Shown piece after piece: positions 1 through 10,375 of a DNA stretch of 42,868 nucleotides; positions within the stretch are counted from its first letter, which is position 1; each line of letters starts with the position of its first letter. A program made the position numbers and the translations under genes. Below the pieces are notes generated by a model. That model was given only the letters and a program-made list of their open reading frames with translations. It was not told where the DNA came from and did not search any database. This DNA is from Hymenoscyphus infarciens (Eukaryota; Ascomycota; Leotiomycetes; Helotiales; Helotiaceae), in assembly GCA_001414345.1 (NCBI GenBank), contig LLCB01000408.1, positions 1-42,868 of the forward strand, read 5' to 3'.

Positions 1-770
1 GTAGATAGTCTACTAATAAGATATCTAAATATATATATATTTAGAATCTATTCTTCTTCCTTTATTAGTAGACTATCTACTAATAAGATACTTAAGTCTA
101 TATAAATATATAGTCTTTACTTCTCTTACTCTACTAGTAGATAGTCTACTTATAAGAGATCTAAGTATATTTATATATAGTATTTATTCTTCTATCTTTA
201 TTACTAGATAGTTAACTAATAAGATATCTATATATATATATATATATTTAATAATATTCTTCTACTCTTATTAGTAGACTATCTACTAATAAGATACTTA
301 AGTCTATATAAGTATATAGTCTTTACTTCTTATACTCTATTAGTAGATAGTCTACTTATAAGAGATCTAAGTATAATTATATATAGTATTTATTCTTTTG
401 TAATTTATTAGTAGATAGTCTACTATTAAGATACTTAAATATATATAAATATATAGTCTTTACTTCTTTTACTCTATTAGTATATCGTCTACTAATAAGA
501 TATCTAAATAGATATATATTCAGTAGTATTCTTCTTACTCTATTTATAGACAGTCTACTAATAGGATATCTAGATATATATATATTTAGTATTATCCTCC
601 TACTCTTATTAGTAGACTGTCTACTAATAATATTCTTAAATATATATAAATATATAGTCTTTACTTCTTATATTATATTAGTAGATAGTCTACTAATAAG
701 ATATCTAAATATATATATATTTAGTCTATTAGTAGATAGCTTACTTATAACCTATATATTCTACCTAGTA
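1..770. repeat. AT-rich satellite, ~68-bp monomer, trimeric higher-order period ~206 bp
   Basis: About 11-12 tandem monomers begin near 1, 67, 135, 204, 273, 342, 410, 479, 546, 611, 680 and 731. Each opens with a short inverted repeat of the form AGTAGA-TAG-TCTACT, followed by AATAAGATATCT-like and TATATA tracts. Monomers 1-3 are distinguishable (A ends in gatatct, B in gatacttaag, C in gagatctaag) and recur in the same order as monomers 4-6 at offsets of 203-207 bp, so the array has a trimer higher-order unit before it becomes irregular. CpA and TpG are almost absent, as expected of RIP-mutated repeats. The array touches the window edge, so its true length is unknown. Confidence 0.85.
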
Positions 771-1190
771 GCTAGTCTATTAATAAAGGACTACGATTAA
801 GCAATAGCGCTTTAAGTACGGCTATACGTATTATACTAGCTATTATAGTAAAGAGCTTATCTCTTTAATAGACTATTATATATATATACTATGCTTTTAA
901 AAGAGGTATAATAGATAGTAATTAGATATACTAGAAGTAAAAGTAATATAAAGTTTAGAATATATTCTAGGTTTAATAAACCGTTATAATATAGAGATTA
1001 TACTAGATATATATAGAATAACTACTAAGAGTTATAGTAGCTAACTGTCTACTACTCTTAGATTTACTATAATTACTTCTATTTAAAGTATAAAAGCTAG
1101 ATAATATATATACCTCTACTTTAAACTATTATATAAAGAATAATAATTAATTAATTTAATTATAAAACTAATTAAAAGTCACGTTTTAAA
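771..1190. repeat. AT-rich, probably RIP-degraded repeat of unidentified family
   Basis: Continues the AT-rich block without the satellite period. It is dominated by TA-rich sequence with few CpA/TpG dinucleotides and stop codons in all frames. A decayed transposable element is the most likely explanation by inference, but no domain or terminal repeat is recognisable. Confidence 0.55.
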
Positions 1191-2796
1191 CGTAACTATC
1201 GTGAATTACTAAGTAATAGACGTGGCGTAGTTACTAAAGCTGTTATAGCAGGGTTTCCCCTACTTAAGGGCTTGTCACGTTGCTATGACAGCACCTCAAA
1301 AGGGGTAGGACAGGGGTAGATTTGGCATGCCAGAGGTGTGCTGCAAAGAGGTAGATATATATATCTACCACGAACACCACGAAGTGCAACAAAACGCCTA
1401 ATTAGGTCAAAAACACGTGAGTGCCAGGGATGGGTGGACTTCTTTGAAAGAAGAGTAATGGAAGAAAAGTGGAACATGAGGGGGTTGTAAGAGAGTGATT
1501 CACGAGCGGGAGTTTGTATGATTAGAAGTTTGTTTGATTCACGAGGTTGGATCTGGAGTGGATTTCTACCACTAAGTGCATATCTGCAATCTTTCTTTAT
1601 CTACCTTAAAACTTATTTGTCCTAACTTTCTTGTAAAATCAGATGCAATTTCTCAAACTCTCAACATTTTCGGCAGTTATTCTCTTGGTATATATCTGAC
1701 AAGTCTCTTAAAAAGGTAAAACAACCACACTGTGATACGGGGTGGACTTTACTAAGACACCTCGAGTTTTCCCATTTTCCTACCTACTCTAACCCTTGAC
1801 ATGAAATACCTTGGATCTCCAGCAATAAGCAAAATTTTAGCCTGTATCTCTTTAGATATTATCGACAACTGAGCTGTCGAAGTTAATTGACAGCAAAACA
1901 ATTTTCGAAAGTAAATATTCCACCCAAAAACCCTTTTTTCTATAGCCCAAACGACGTCGGAAAATCAACCAACTTCAAATCACACAAGGGAAAGGTCTAC
2001 ATTTCAAACAAACATACAGGACATATCCTCTATCGGGTCACAAGACGTATCAAACAAGCAAGCCAGAAATGCTCCAAAGCATGGTCGAACGTCTTGGAAG
2101 GAATATAAACGAGATTCTTACTCCCACCACAAGTTTTCCCCACTATTGGGAAAAGAGCAATAATATAAGAAATTGTTCTAGAGAAACATAAAACCAACAG
2201 AAGGTCCGTTCCCCACCACCCATTTCGTTCTATTGCTTCGTCTTACCCGCCTTCTCCAAATTCTGAAATGCAAACATGAAAGACGTCAAATATCATAAAT
2301 TCACAAGCTCTACTCTCTCTTTCGGCCTGATAAAAGTAGCGAAGAAGCTTCATAAAGACCGCTTCGACCACGATCAAACTTGAATCAGCAGTATGCACAT
2401 TTCTAGCACGCCTAGAGTCTATCTCATAACCGAGGACATGCAGGAATATCTCTCGAGACGCCGTCTCTTTTCTGAAGTTACACGTCTAAGAGAAAGTTAT
2501 TAATCCTACAGTACGGGACCAAAAGAAAAGTTCTCTCGACTTTATAAACAAGTAAAGAAAACAGAAAGAAATAGAAACGCGCAGAGTTCGCAAATAGTCA
2601 AAACAAGAATAAGTACTCTAAACAAGGGAAGTAAGCGAGAAATAACGATGCAACAGTGTGATTATTTTCGACAGTAGTACTACCCTCCAGCAAAATTTCC
2701 CTTTATCTTAAAGCATATCAGGCAGTGGAACGCCCGCGTAAAGTCTTCACAGCGCCTTGTCACTTCTAGGCCTCCGTCCCGTGGTATACCGCTTCC
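1191..2796. other. Intergenic, no supportable gene
   Basis: Base composition returns to gene-like values, but only short unsupported ORFs occur. The one structure that stands out is a perfect 20-bp palindrome centred near 1360, built on TATATATA with GGTAGA/TCTACC arms. A GATTCACGAG word occurs twice between about 1497 and 1545. Confidence 0.5.
1351..1370. repeat. Perfect 20-bp palindrome
   Basis: GGTAGATATATATATCTACC reads identically on both strands. It could be a hairpin, a transposon remnant or chance in an AT-rich context. Confidence 0.6.
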
Positions 2797-3384
2797 TTAT
2801 ACATCATCTGAACTTCCCCACACATGATCCATCAATAATAACGTTTGTTTTCGAACTTCTGTGGCGAATTGAAAACCCCAGATTGCAAGATATATATATA
2901 CTGCGAGAAAAGGCGGGGACCCGAGTGATACTTAGCGCTTCGGGAAAAAGCAAGTAGAAAATGAAGATCTGAATAGTAAAGGGAAGAAAAAGAATGAGAC
3001 AAATAGTTCTTACCAGCTTTCTCCGACACTTCAGAACAGTAGAAAAGAACCACCATCTTCCCGCCCCTACTTTCTTATCGTCTGTTTAGACGATGGACTC
3101 TTACATCTCTCAACTTATCAATCAATCTCTCCACCTTCCTGCCCATCTGAAAAAGCAATACCCCTCGGAAATTCGTAAATTCGTAAACTCGTAATCTCGT
3201 AAACTCTCACCTCCTCGTAGCCATGTACCACTACCGTGTCCATTTTATTCCCTATGCGGCAGTGGATTGATGCGCTGTACGAGTAACCTGTCGGGTACAT
3301 TTCCCGGTCCACCACTGCAGGTACCAAGCCGGGTTGTCGGGGATTTGAAGACATCTTTTCTGGAGTTGCTGATGATTCTCTCAT
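2797..3384 (-). CDS. Candidate small spliced gene, unknown function (92 aa)
   Basis: Not recognised. A three-exon model fits on the minus strand: 3384-3211 (58 codons, ends at a GTGAGA donor), 3056-3014 (acceptor AAG, GTAAGA donor) and 2858-2797 (acceptor CACAG, stop TAA). It is open throughout and gives about 92 residues. The first exon encodes a plausible globular segment around DREMYPTGYSYSASIHCRIG; there is no clear signal peptide or membrane helix. A TATAAAT lies about 72 bp upstream of the ATG. The first intron contains a short tandem repeat. The splice junctions are my inference and no homologue comes to mind, so this could be a chance model in a gene-poor stretch. Confidence 0.3.
3172..3208. 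repeat. Short tandem repeat of TCGTAAA(C/T)-type units
   Basis: Four imperfect ~9-10 bp units (TTCGTAAAT, TCGTAAACT, CGTAATCT, CGTAAACTC) in a row. It lies in the proposed first intron of the small minus-strand gene. Confidence 0.6.
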
Positions 3385-3455
3385 TTCGGATCGAATAGTA
3401 GGTATTTTTCAGTTCGAGACCCAGCTGTTATCTTTCCCTTTTCAACGAGAGTCAG

Positions 3456-3462
3456 ATTTATA
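3456..3462 (-). promoter_or_regulatory. TATA-box candidate
   Basis: TATAAAT on the minus strand, about 72 bp upstream of the ATG at 3384, which is a normal fungal TATA-to-start distance. It mildly supports that gene model. Confidence 0.35.
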
Positions 3463-3463
3463 G

Positions 3464-4894
3464 ACCAAGCCGGCGTAATTGGAGATCATTTAATGGCCGA
3501 GAAAGAAAGAAGGGGATTTCATGTCGCCAAAAAAGAAAACTCATCATGCAATCATCCTCTAGTATGCCATAAATATAACCTCGCAACCCCAAGATACTTC
3601 GCAGCCTCGCGGTGAACAATAAAAGCGACAGTAAAGCCTTCGATATTTCTCGTCGTTCTAACTTCCTAGGACAATTAAAGCGAACTGTGTAGGATAAACT
3701 GAAACTGTTCTAACATGAAATATTCTAGTAAGTTGGAACAACGAGCTAGGTAACGAACCTGTTGTTTACTCCATCGCGAGCTTCCCACTCCCAACGGAAG
3801 AACACATTCGACAACAAGGAAAACCCAGACAACTCCCACTTGGCACGCGACACCAACTTCCTCCAACATACCCAGGAAGATTTTCCATTGGACTGGCAGT
3901 AAAAACCCCCCCAGAAACCCTCACGCGGTGGGTCGAACAAACACCTAGTGGCTTTTTTTTGTTTGAACGACCGCCCAGGTGTCTCCAGGCTCACCTGCCG
4001 GGAAGCACGGCCAGTTCCCACTGCCAACCTCGATTTCTCGCAAGGCTACGGGGAGGTGAAACGACAAGAGCCTTTTAGAAATTCTGCGTACGGGGTTTTT
4101 ACTCCCTCTTCTCCATCTCATATATCTTCCTATCATGTTTCAACCTCTTATCTCTCAGCTATCTAGCTATCTGGCTATCTACTTACACTTCTATAATTAT
4201 TCTAACTCCTTTAGAATAATAAACATATTAAAATCTTAATTATTTAAGCCTTTTAGGATAATCTAATCGATTTTTTAAGTCTTCGATAAACAATAGAAGG
4301 AGTAGTAGAGAGTTAGTTAACTATTCGCTAGTCACGAATTCCTGCATCCCCTGGTGCATAGCTCCAACGACTCACCTCAAATCAACCTATCAAAACACCC
4401 CGAAGAGCCACGCCTCTGCATGCTGCCACGGCCAAGGTGCTTCTCCCGTAATGTAGAGTGCTCTACAAGTACTCGAGAGAAGAGATGTGTGAGATGGAGA
4501 TGGTGAGATGCGATCGATGCCCGGCTTCAGGCCTGCTACATTGAGACAGCCAAGAGCTCTCTGCACGACTTCATGCAATGTTGCGTCTTGGGCTTACATC
4601 TCGTAAACAGGCCAAGAATAAAACCGAAGGACAAAAAACGGAAATGATGCAAACAAAAACCTACGGAATTTAAATCATCTCAACTGTAAGACGAAACCTG
4701 TTGAAACGCTCTTCTTGGCACCGAAGTGAGAATTGGCATCGGCAGCTGGGTTTATGAACTGTTACGACGCGTAGGTTGAGGGCCAGGGGGGTATGGCGAG
4801 GCTGTGAGATAGTGTTCTAGGCTACCTAGGTAGAGTTGGGATTATGCTACACCTAGACGAAGCCCCTCCCTCCCCTGTCTCGAAGGATTCTATG
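3464..4894. other. Intergenic, no supportable gene
   Basis: Only short overlapping ORFs with no recognisable protein. Around 4150-4185 there is a tandem AGCTATCT-like run, and 4190-4320 is a small AT-rich patch resembling the other RIP-type blocks. Confidence 0.5.
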
Positions 4895-6090
4895 TAGACA
4901 ACCTAGCTTATTATCTTAAATTTCCAGGGTAATATAAGCCTAAGAACTTAGAACGATTCGATATTAACTAGTATAAGAGGTGATTACCTAAGACCTATGA
5001 AGAGTTTATCTTAATATAAAGAATAAAAGAGGTATTAGAGTATACTATATAAAACTCTACTTTTCTAATAAATATATAAATTCTTATTAATTCTAAAGAT
5101 AGAGTATATCTATTATTAAATTTAATATTAAATTTACTTTTAGTTTACTTATTAATTATACTCTATATTTAACTTTTATACTACTCTAGTAATAATTATT
5201 ATATTAAAGAAATAATCTTTTATATACTTTTTAGCTATTATTATAAACACTTCTTTTATAAATTCATATATAATTTTAGAAGTATTTAGTAATAGTAGAA
5301 TATATCTATTTATAGCGTAGTTTTATACTAAGTTTATTAAAGTTATAATAAGAATTATTTAGTATTTAAATTATTAATAAGTTTTATAAAAGTAATATTA
5401 TAGATAGTAGAAGAAATTATACTCTATAAAGAGAAGTCTACTAGTAATATCTAGTTTACTTTTATATAAGTATATTTATAATAGAAATATAGAAAGTAAC
5501 TAAGTATCTAATCTAGACGTATACTAATTAGTAGTAGTATAACTTATAGTTATAAAAGTGATATAAAAAGAGTTATATTATTATTTATATCTATTAAGTA
5601 AAGCTAGCTATAGTATCTATCTAAATAGTTCTTAAGTAAGAAAGTTATATATTTCTTTATATACTAACTCGAGTAGTTATTTACTCTTAAATATACTAAT
5701 ATAATAAAAGTATCTTTAAACTAACTATTTAGATAAATAATATCTTCTATATTATTTATAAAAATATAAAAAAGTTAAAAGTAATATTCTAGCTCTAGAT
5801 CTTATAACTCTTACTAGATTCTAAAAGTAGAATTATATATTATATCTCTTCTCTTAATAAAAATTAGAAAGTAGCTATAAAGTAGCTATTATAAATTCAA
5901 GTAAAACTCTTTAAAACTTTCTAGAATAATTATAAGTATAATTATATAAACTATTTAGAAATAATTTAAAAGTATTTTAAGTACTTAGAATAATTCAGAG
6001 AAAGCACTCTAGTATAATAAGAGCTAGGTAGAGAACCTGAATAAGTAATTTATACTTACTTTATAATATCTCTCTTTAAGTATCTTATGA
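4895..6090. repeat. AT-rich block, RIP-degraded repeat/transposon remnant
   Basis: About 1.2 kb of sequence dominated by TA, with very few CpA or TpG dinucleotides and frequent stops in every frame. The sharp change of composition at both edges and the dinucleotide depletion are characteristic of RIP acting on a repeated element. No coding motif survives that would let me name the element. Confidence 0.7.
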
Positions 6091-6276
6091 AAAACCACCG
6101 CGCTACTATTATAACCATAAGCAAGACTTCTTTGGACGGAAATCTAGGTACTTATTTAACAAATCCGCGGAAAATTTATAGACCAACCGCAAGCTAGCAA
6201 GATGCAAGAGAAACCTTTTCGCTTTTTTCAATTTCTCAATTTCTCAACTTCCCAAATGTCTCATCTGGCAGCTCAT

Positions 6277-7954
6277 TTACACTTTCAAATCCTTAATCTT
6301 CTCAGTCGCATCCGCCGCAGGTGCAGGTGCAGCAGCTGCTGCCGCAGCCTTCTTCTCCTTCTTCCCCTTCCCCTGATCCGGCTTCCCCCAAGTAGTAGAG
6401 GTAGAATTCTTAGGTAACTCCTTGGTAAAAGCGATGAAATCTGGTGCACCAGGGAGGTACTTTCTCAAAGGCTCTGGAACATTGAATCCCTACATCTGTC
6501 AGTCAGTACCTAAATCTCCCTTTCACGCACAAGTCGCGAAAACATACCTCCTCAGTCTGGAAGTTCTCCAAAAGACAGCACAGAGCACGTTCCGTAGCAC
6601 AAAGCGTCGAGTTAAGCGCGTGAACATATTTCTTTCGAATCTCCGTCTGCAATTTAGCGCCGTATCGGATCTCGAGAGAACGGGATTGGTAGTCGGTGCA
6701 ATTCGAGCAGGAGACTAGTTCTTTGTACTCGCCTTGGAAGGGGAACCATGCTTCGAGGTCGAATTTCTTTGCTGCTGCGTTGTTGAGGGCCCCGGAGACG
6801 ATGGCTACAACTCGGTAGGGGACGCCTAGGGATTTGTAGAAGTCTTCCGAGACGCTGATCATGGAGTCGAAGGCTTCCCATGATTTCTCGGGGTCGGTGA
6901 GGACGAATTGTTCAATCTAGAAGATGGTCAGCGACTGGGTAGACAGTGGAAGGAGAATACGCACCTTTTCAAATTGATGAACACGGAAGATTCCCCAAGC
7001 ATCCTTACCAGCAGAACCAGCCTCTCTTCGGTAGCAAGAACTAAATCCAGCATACTTGATTGGCAAATCCTTAGCTACCAACCACTCATCCGCATGGAAG
7101 GCCGAAATGGGTTGTTCAGAAGTAGCAATAAGATACTTGTCATTCTGAGCATCACCATCAATAACCTTGTATAACTCCTCGTCGAATTGCTCGAGTTGGG
7201 CCGTCTTCGCCATGTATTCCTTCAACATGAATTGTGGTGTCTGCAATGGTGTATATCCCTTGGCATCCAAGAACTCCAGACCGTAATTGATTAATGCTTG
7301 GTTCAGAAAGACACCCCATTTTCGTAGGAAGTAACCTCGGTGTCCAACAACTTTTGCGCCTCGTACTGGGTCGTAACCGTCCAATCTTGAGAGAACTTCG
7401 TGGTGTGAAAGACATTCCCGTTTCTCGACCTTGACGCCTTCTGGTGCCCACTCTCGTTGCAGCGCATTGAAGTCCTATTCTTTATTTAGTTATGCGTCAT
7501 ATGGGACCCCCGCCAAATTCTTCCTGCTTACCTCGTCGTTGTGTATTGGTACTGAATCGTGAACAAAGTTGCCAATGGTTCTCAGTTTATTCTTCAAGAG
7601 TTTATCCTTCTCAATCGCTGACTCGTTCAGGGCCTTCTTTTCCTTTTCCAACTCAGCTTTCTGTGCTAATAAATCGTCCGCATTCTCCTTGGCCTTCTTC
7701 TTGGTACCGATTTGTTTTTGTGTATCGTTGATCTTGGTGTTGATCTGCGAAACGCTGTATTGCGCTGCACAAGTTTAAGATTAGCATGGGCAGACGACAT
7801 AGTACTGTAGACTCGACTCACTCTTTCGGTGATCCTCGTAGAGCGCAATTACTTCGTCGACCGCTTCCTCTGGGGCATGTCGACGTCTCTGTGACTCCTT
7901 GATCTTCTCGGGATTTCCGCCCTTCTCGACGATGAAGTCGAAAATGTCGAGCAT
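6277..7954 (-). CDS. SES1: Seryl-tRNA synthetase, cytosolic
   Basis: Charges tRNA-Ser with serine in the cytosol. Five exons: 7954-7822, 7764-7532, 7474-6965, 6916-6548, 6489-6277; all four introns have GT/AG ends and the joined frame gives 485 residues, normal for eukaryotic SerRS. Residues about 40-115 form the long coiled-coil tRNA-binding arm (repeated K/E/L, e.g. [13 protein letters not shown]). The class II catalytic core follows: the serine-binding [15 protein letters not shown], motif 2 in [20 protein letters not shown] and motif 3 in [12 protein letters not shown]. The C-terminus is a basic, alanine-rich tail (KKEKK then an A/P run), typical of cytosolic fungal and animal enzymes. 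I chose the ATG at 7954 because MLDIFDF is the conserved N-terminus. The frame stays open upstream without an ATG (see findings). Confidence 0.97.
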
Positions 7955-8128
7955 TTTTGGGTAGAGATACACTCTGCGAAGAGTGCGGAGGAAAAGGATC
8001 GGTGTGGTGTTGACTGCGAAGGGGTGGTGACTCAAGGCGCGTGTAAGGTAGGAATTGTTCACCTCGTTTTGATGGTGGTGGGGGTTTATCGAGACAGGGG
8101 CCCGCCCGGATTAGCAGTCGCGGGGTCA

Positions 8129-8136
8129 TCACGTGA
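8129..8136. promoter_or_regulatory. Palindromic TCACGTGA (Cbf1/E-box type site)
   Basis: Perfect palindromic E-box about 175 bp upstream of the SES1 start codon, and downstream of the Rheb stop. TCACGTG is the core recognised by fungal bHLH factors such as Cbf1; its use here is inference from position. Confidence 0.45.
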
Positions 8137-8375
8137 TATCTTCCATGTCCAGTTTTGAGATTGCAATAGCCAAGTTGTATTGCTCACAAAGTGTATCATG
8201 CCCTTTAAATTAGACGCCCAATGTAAATCAGGCCTTCTCCCAACGCCAGTATGGAAGCTTGCCAAGTTGCCGACCAAAAAATGCCAATCGTAAAACAAAA
8301 CACACCACCAGCGGCTCACTCACCACCAACCGTCTCATCTCAACGACCTTGAACCCAATGCTCGACTTCTTCTAT

Positions 8376-9293
8376 TCACATAATCAAGCACTTGTTTCCT
8401 CCCGTTGGCTCATTGGGATTCTGCGACTTCTCAACTTGTCCTACCATCAACTCAAAAGCTTTGGTGACATTCTCGTCGTAACGGGCGCTGGCTTCCGTCC
8501 ACGCACAGTTGAGAGACTCGGCGAGTTCCTTTCCTTCTTCCGGACTGACTTGACGTTGCTCTGGTCTCAGATCACTCTTGTTGCCTACCATGACAATTGG
8601 AACCCATTCCGAGCCCTGGATGTATCGAGTCAGCAATCGGAAGGCTCAGTGAGTTGGGTGATACGTCTCACGAGGTGGTTGAGGATTTTATCTCGGATGA
8701 CCTGAATCATCTCGAAAGACTGAACCGAGGCGACGGAGTAGACCAACATATAGCCATGGATGCCGATGAAATGCTTGGAATTCAGAATGCTGTACTCGTC
8801 CTATTCAGATAGTCATAGTCAGCGTGGGATGTCCGCGTTGTCGTCGGAAATGATGAGGAGAAGAAGATGAGGAGAAGAAGATGAGGAGAAGAATATAAGG
8901 TATCCCGCGGAGTTTGATGGTGGTGCCATGTGATTCGGGGGTGCTTCGTCAAAAAAGGGATGGACGGGGAGCTAGACTGGAATGGAATAAAAGAGTCCTA
9001 CCTGCCCCGCCGTGTCGATGATTTCCGTGGCATAGTCCTGGCCCTTGTGCTTGATGACCTTGCTAAAGGTATTCTCAATCGTCGGGTAGTAGCTTTCTAC
9101 GAAATGGCCATCGACGAATCGGACGGTGAGTGAGGATTTCCCTACCGATGGAATTAGAGGCAGCGTTCGTCATGAACATGCGACCGACCGCCACACTTTC
9201 CTACGTCTGGTTACGTTACCAGAAGCGCGTCAACTCACCAACTGATCGACTTCCAACAATGGCAATCTTGCGTTGCTTAGCAGGAGCCGGCAT
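8376..9293 (-). CDS. rhb1: Rheb-family small GTPase
   Basis: Ras-superfamily GTPase that activates TORC1 at endomembranes in organisms retaining the TSC-Rheb axis. Four exons: 9293-9239, 9141-9002, 8800-8672, 8615-8376, giving 187 residues. G1 is GSRSVGKSS (14-22) with the Rheb-type Ser-Arg where Ras has Gly-Gly. The effector loop is YYPTIENTF (36-44), G3 is DTAGQ (61-65) and G4 is NKSD (120-123). The C-terminal CLIM (184-187) is a CaaX box predicting farnesylation. Start is the first ATG, giving MPAPAKQRKIAIVG. It is transcribed in the same direction as SES1, whose promoter occupies the 421-bp gap downstream. The second intron contains a small minisatellite. Identification as Rheb rather than Ras rests on the G1 residues and the CaaX box. 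Confidence 0.95.
8846..8895. repeat. Minisatellite, three copies of GATGAGGAGAAGAA-type unit
   Basis: Three near-identical purine-only units in tandem (GATGAGGAGAAGAA repeated, then diverging at GAATATAAGG). It lies inside the second intron of the Rheb gene, so the intron is long for this genome and its length may vary between strains. Confidence 0.75.
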
Positions 9294-9478
9294 GACGGGA
9301 CGGGCGACGATTTCTCGAGATTTCCGAGGAAAGGTCCTATGAGAATAGGGATCCTGTGTTGAAGGAGTTGTTGGTTGACGGGAAACTGGCTTGCAATTGG
9401 GACGGGCTAGACTATCAAAATGCTACCAACTACCTAGTACCTACCCTGAGTTCGGAACTACGTCGGGGTGCAGGCGAA

Positions 9479-9485
9479 TCACGTG
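9479..9485. promoter_or_regulatory. TCACGTG site upstream of Rheb
   Basis: E-box core about 190 bp upstream of the Rheb ATG, next to the start of an AT-rich block. The same heptamer occurs upstream of SES1. Functional use is inference only. Confidence 0.3.
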
Positions 9486-9499
9486 TGGGGGCGAGATAA

Positions 9500-9830
9500 G
9501 GCTAATAGAGATTCTCTTTAAGAGTATCTAATAATACCTCAATAGGTAATGGGTATTAGTTTCTCTACTATAATTAAGATAGATTAGCTTTATCTTATAT
9601 CTAAGTTAGCTCTATCTTTTAAAAATTAATTATTTAATAAATAATAAATTAAAAATAATATATTTTCTTCTCTAGTATTATCTATTAGATATAAAGTAGT
9701 TTAGCTATAAAATATCTATATAGCTTATAGATAAAAGAGAAAGATAGAGAGAGCGTAAGAACTAACTTAGTCTAAGTAAAAAAGATAAAGAAAGAAGGTC
9801 TAAGACTACTAAACTAGATATAGCCTGTCA
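9500..9830. repeat. AT-rich RIP-type block
   Basis: Short AT-rich block with few CpA/TpG, separating the Rheb promoter from the next gene's upstream region. It resembles the other AT islands; no element identified. Confidence 0.55.
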
Positions 9831-10375
9831 TATGTATCGTCTAGATATCTAGCTATCGAGCCAATAGCTCTCCTCGGTGCTGCCTACACCTTCTTCTAGG
9901 TCTAGGCTAGAAGCCAAGCGCATTCACCAAATCCCAATCGGTCCTCCACAAGTCAGACTTCGTAGGCCAGCAACCCCTGACCATTGAGGTCAGCCTTGCG
10001 CTCTGGTCCCCGACTAGGCCCTGCCCTTGACCTATTCAACAACTTTTTATTTTATTTTAAATATCTCCCACTTTCCTCCACCGTCAACCCTCAAAACTCC
10101 TTCGCAAACCATCGTGACTTACCAACCGACAATCGCATCGCCACCCCCCTCATCTGCAACATACAGCTATTCCCTCGCCGCAACCTTTTGGTTGAGGTCG
10201 AGAAAGAGACGACAATTAAAAGGGTAGAGTCATTTAGTCATTCAGTCATTCAGGACACAGCTCGGGCCAAGAACGCCCATCGCCGACCTTGCCGATCGCG
10301 CTGCGCTGCTGCGCTGCCCTGCACCACCTCCCGTCACCTCACCTCACCTGCAGAACCACCTTTGGTGCTTCTGCG

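Noticed and set aside
1..770. CRISPR-like array of palindromic repeats
   Set aside because: Monomers are contiguous with no unique spacers and the genome is eukaryotic; this is a satellite.
4895..6090. Attempt to read the AT block as a RIP-mutated copia/gypsy reverse transcriptase
   Set aside because: Even allowing C-to-T reversal I could not find the YxDD or integrase motifs, so no family is claimed.
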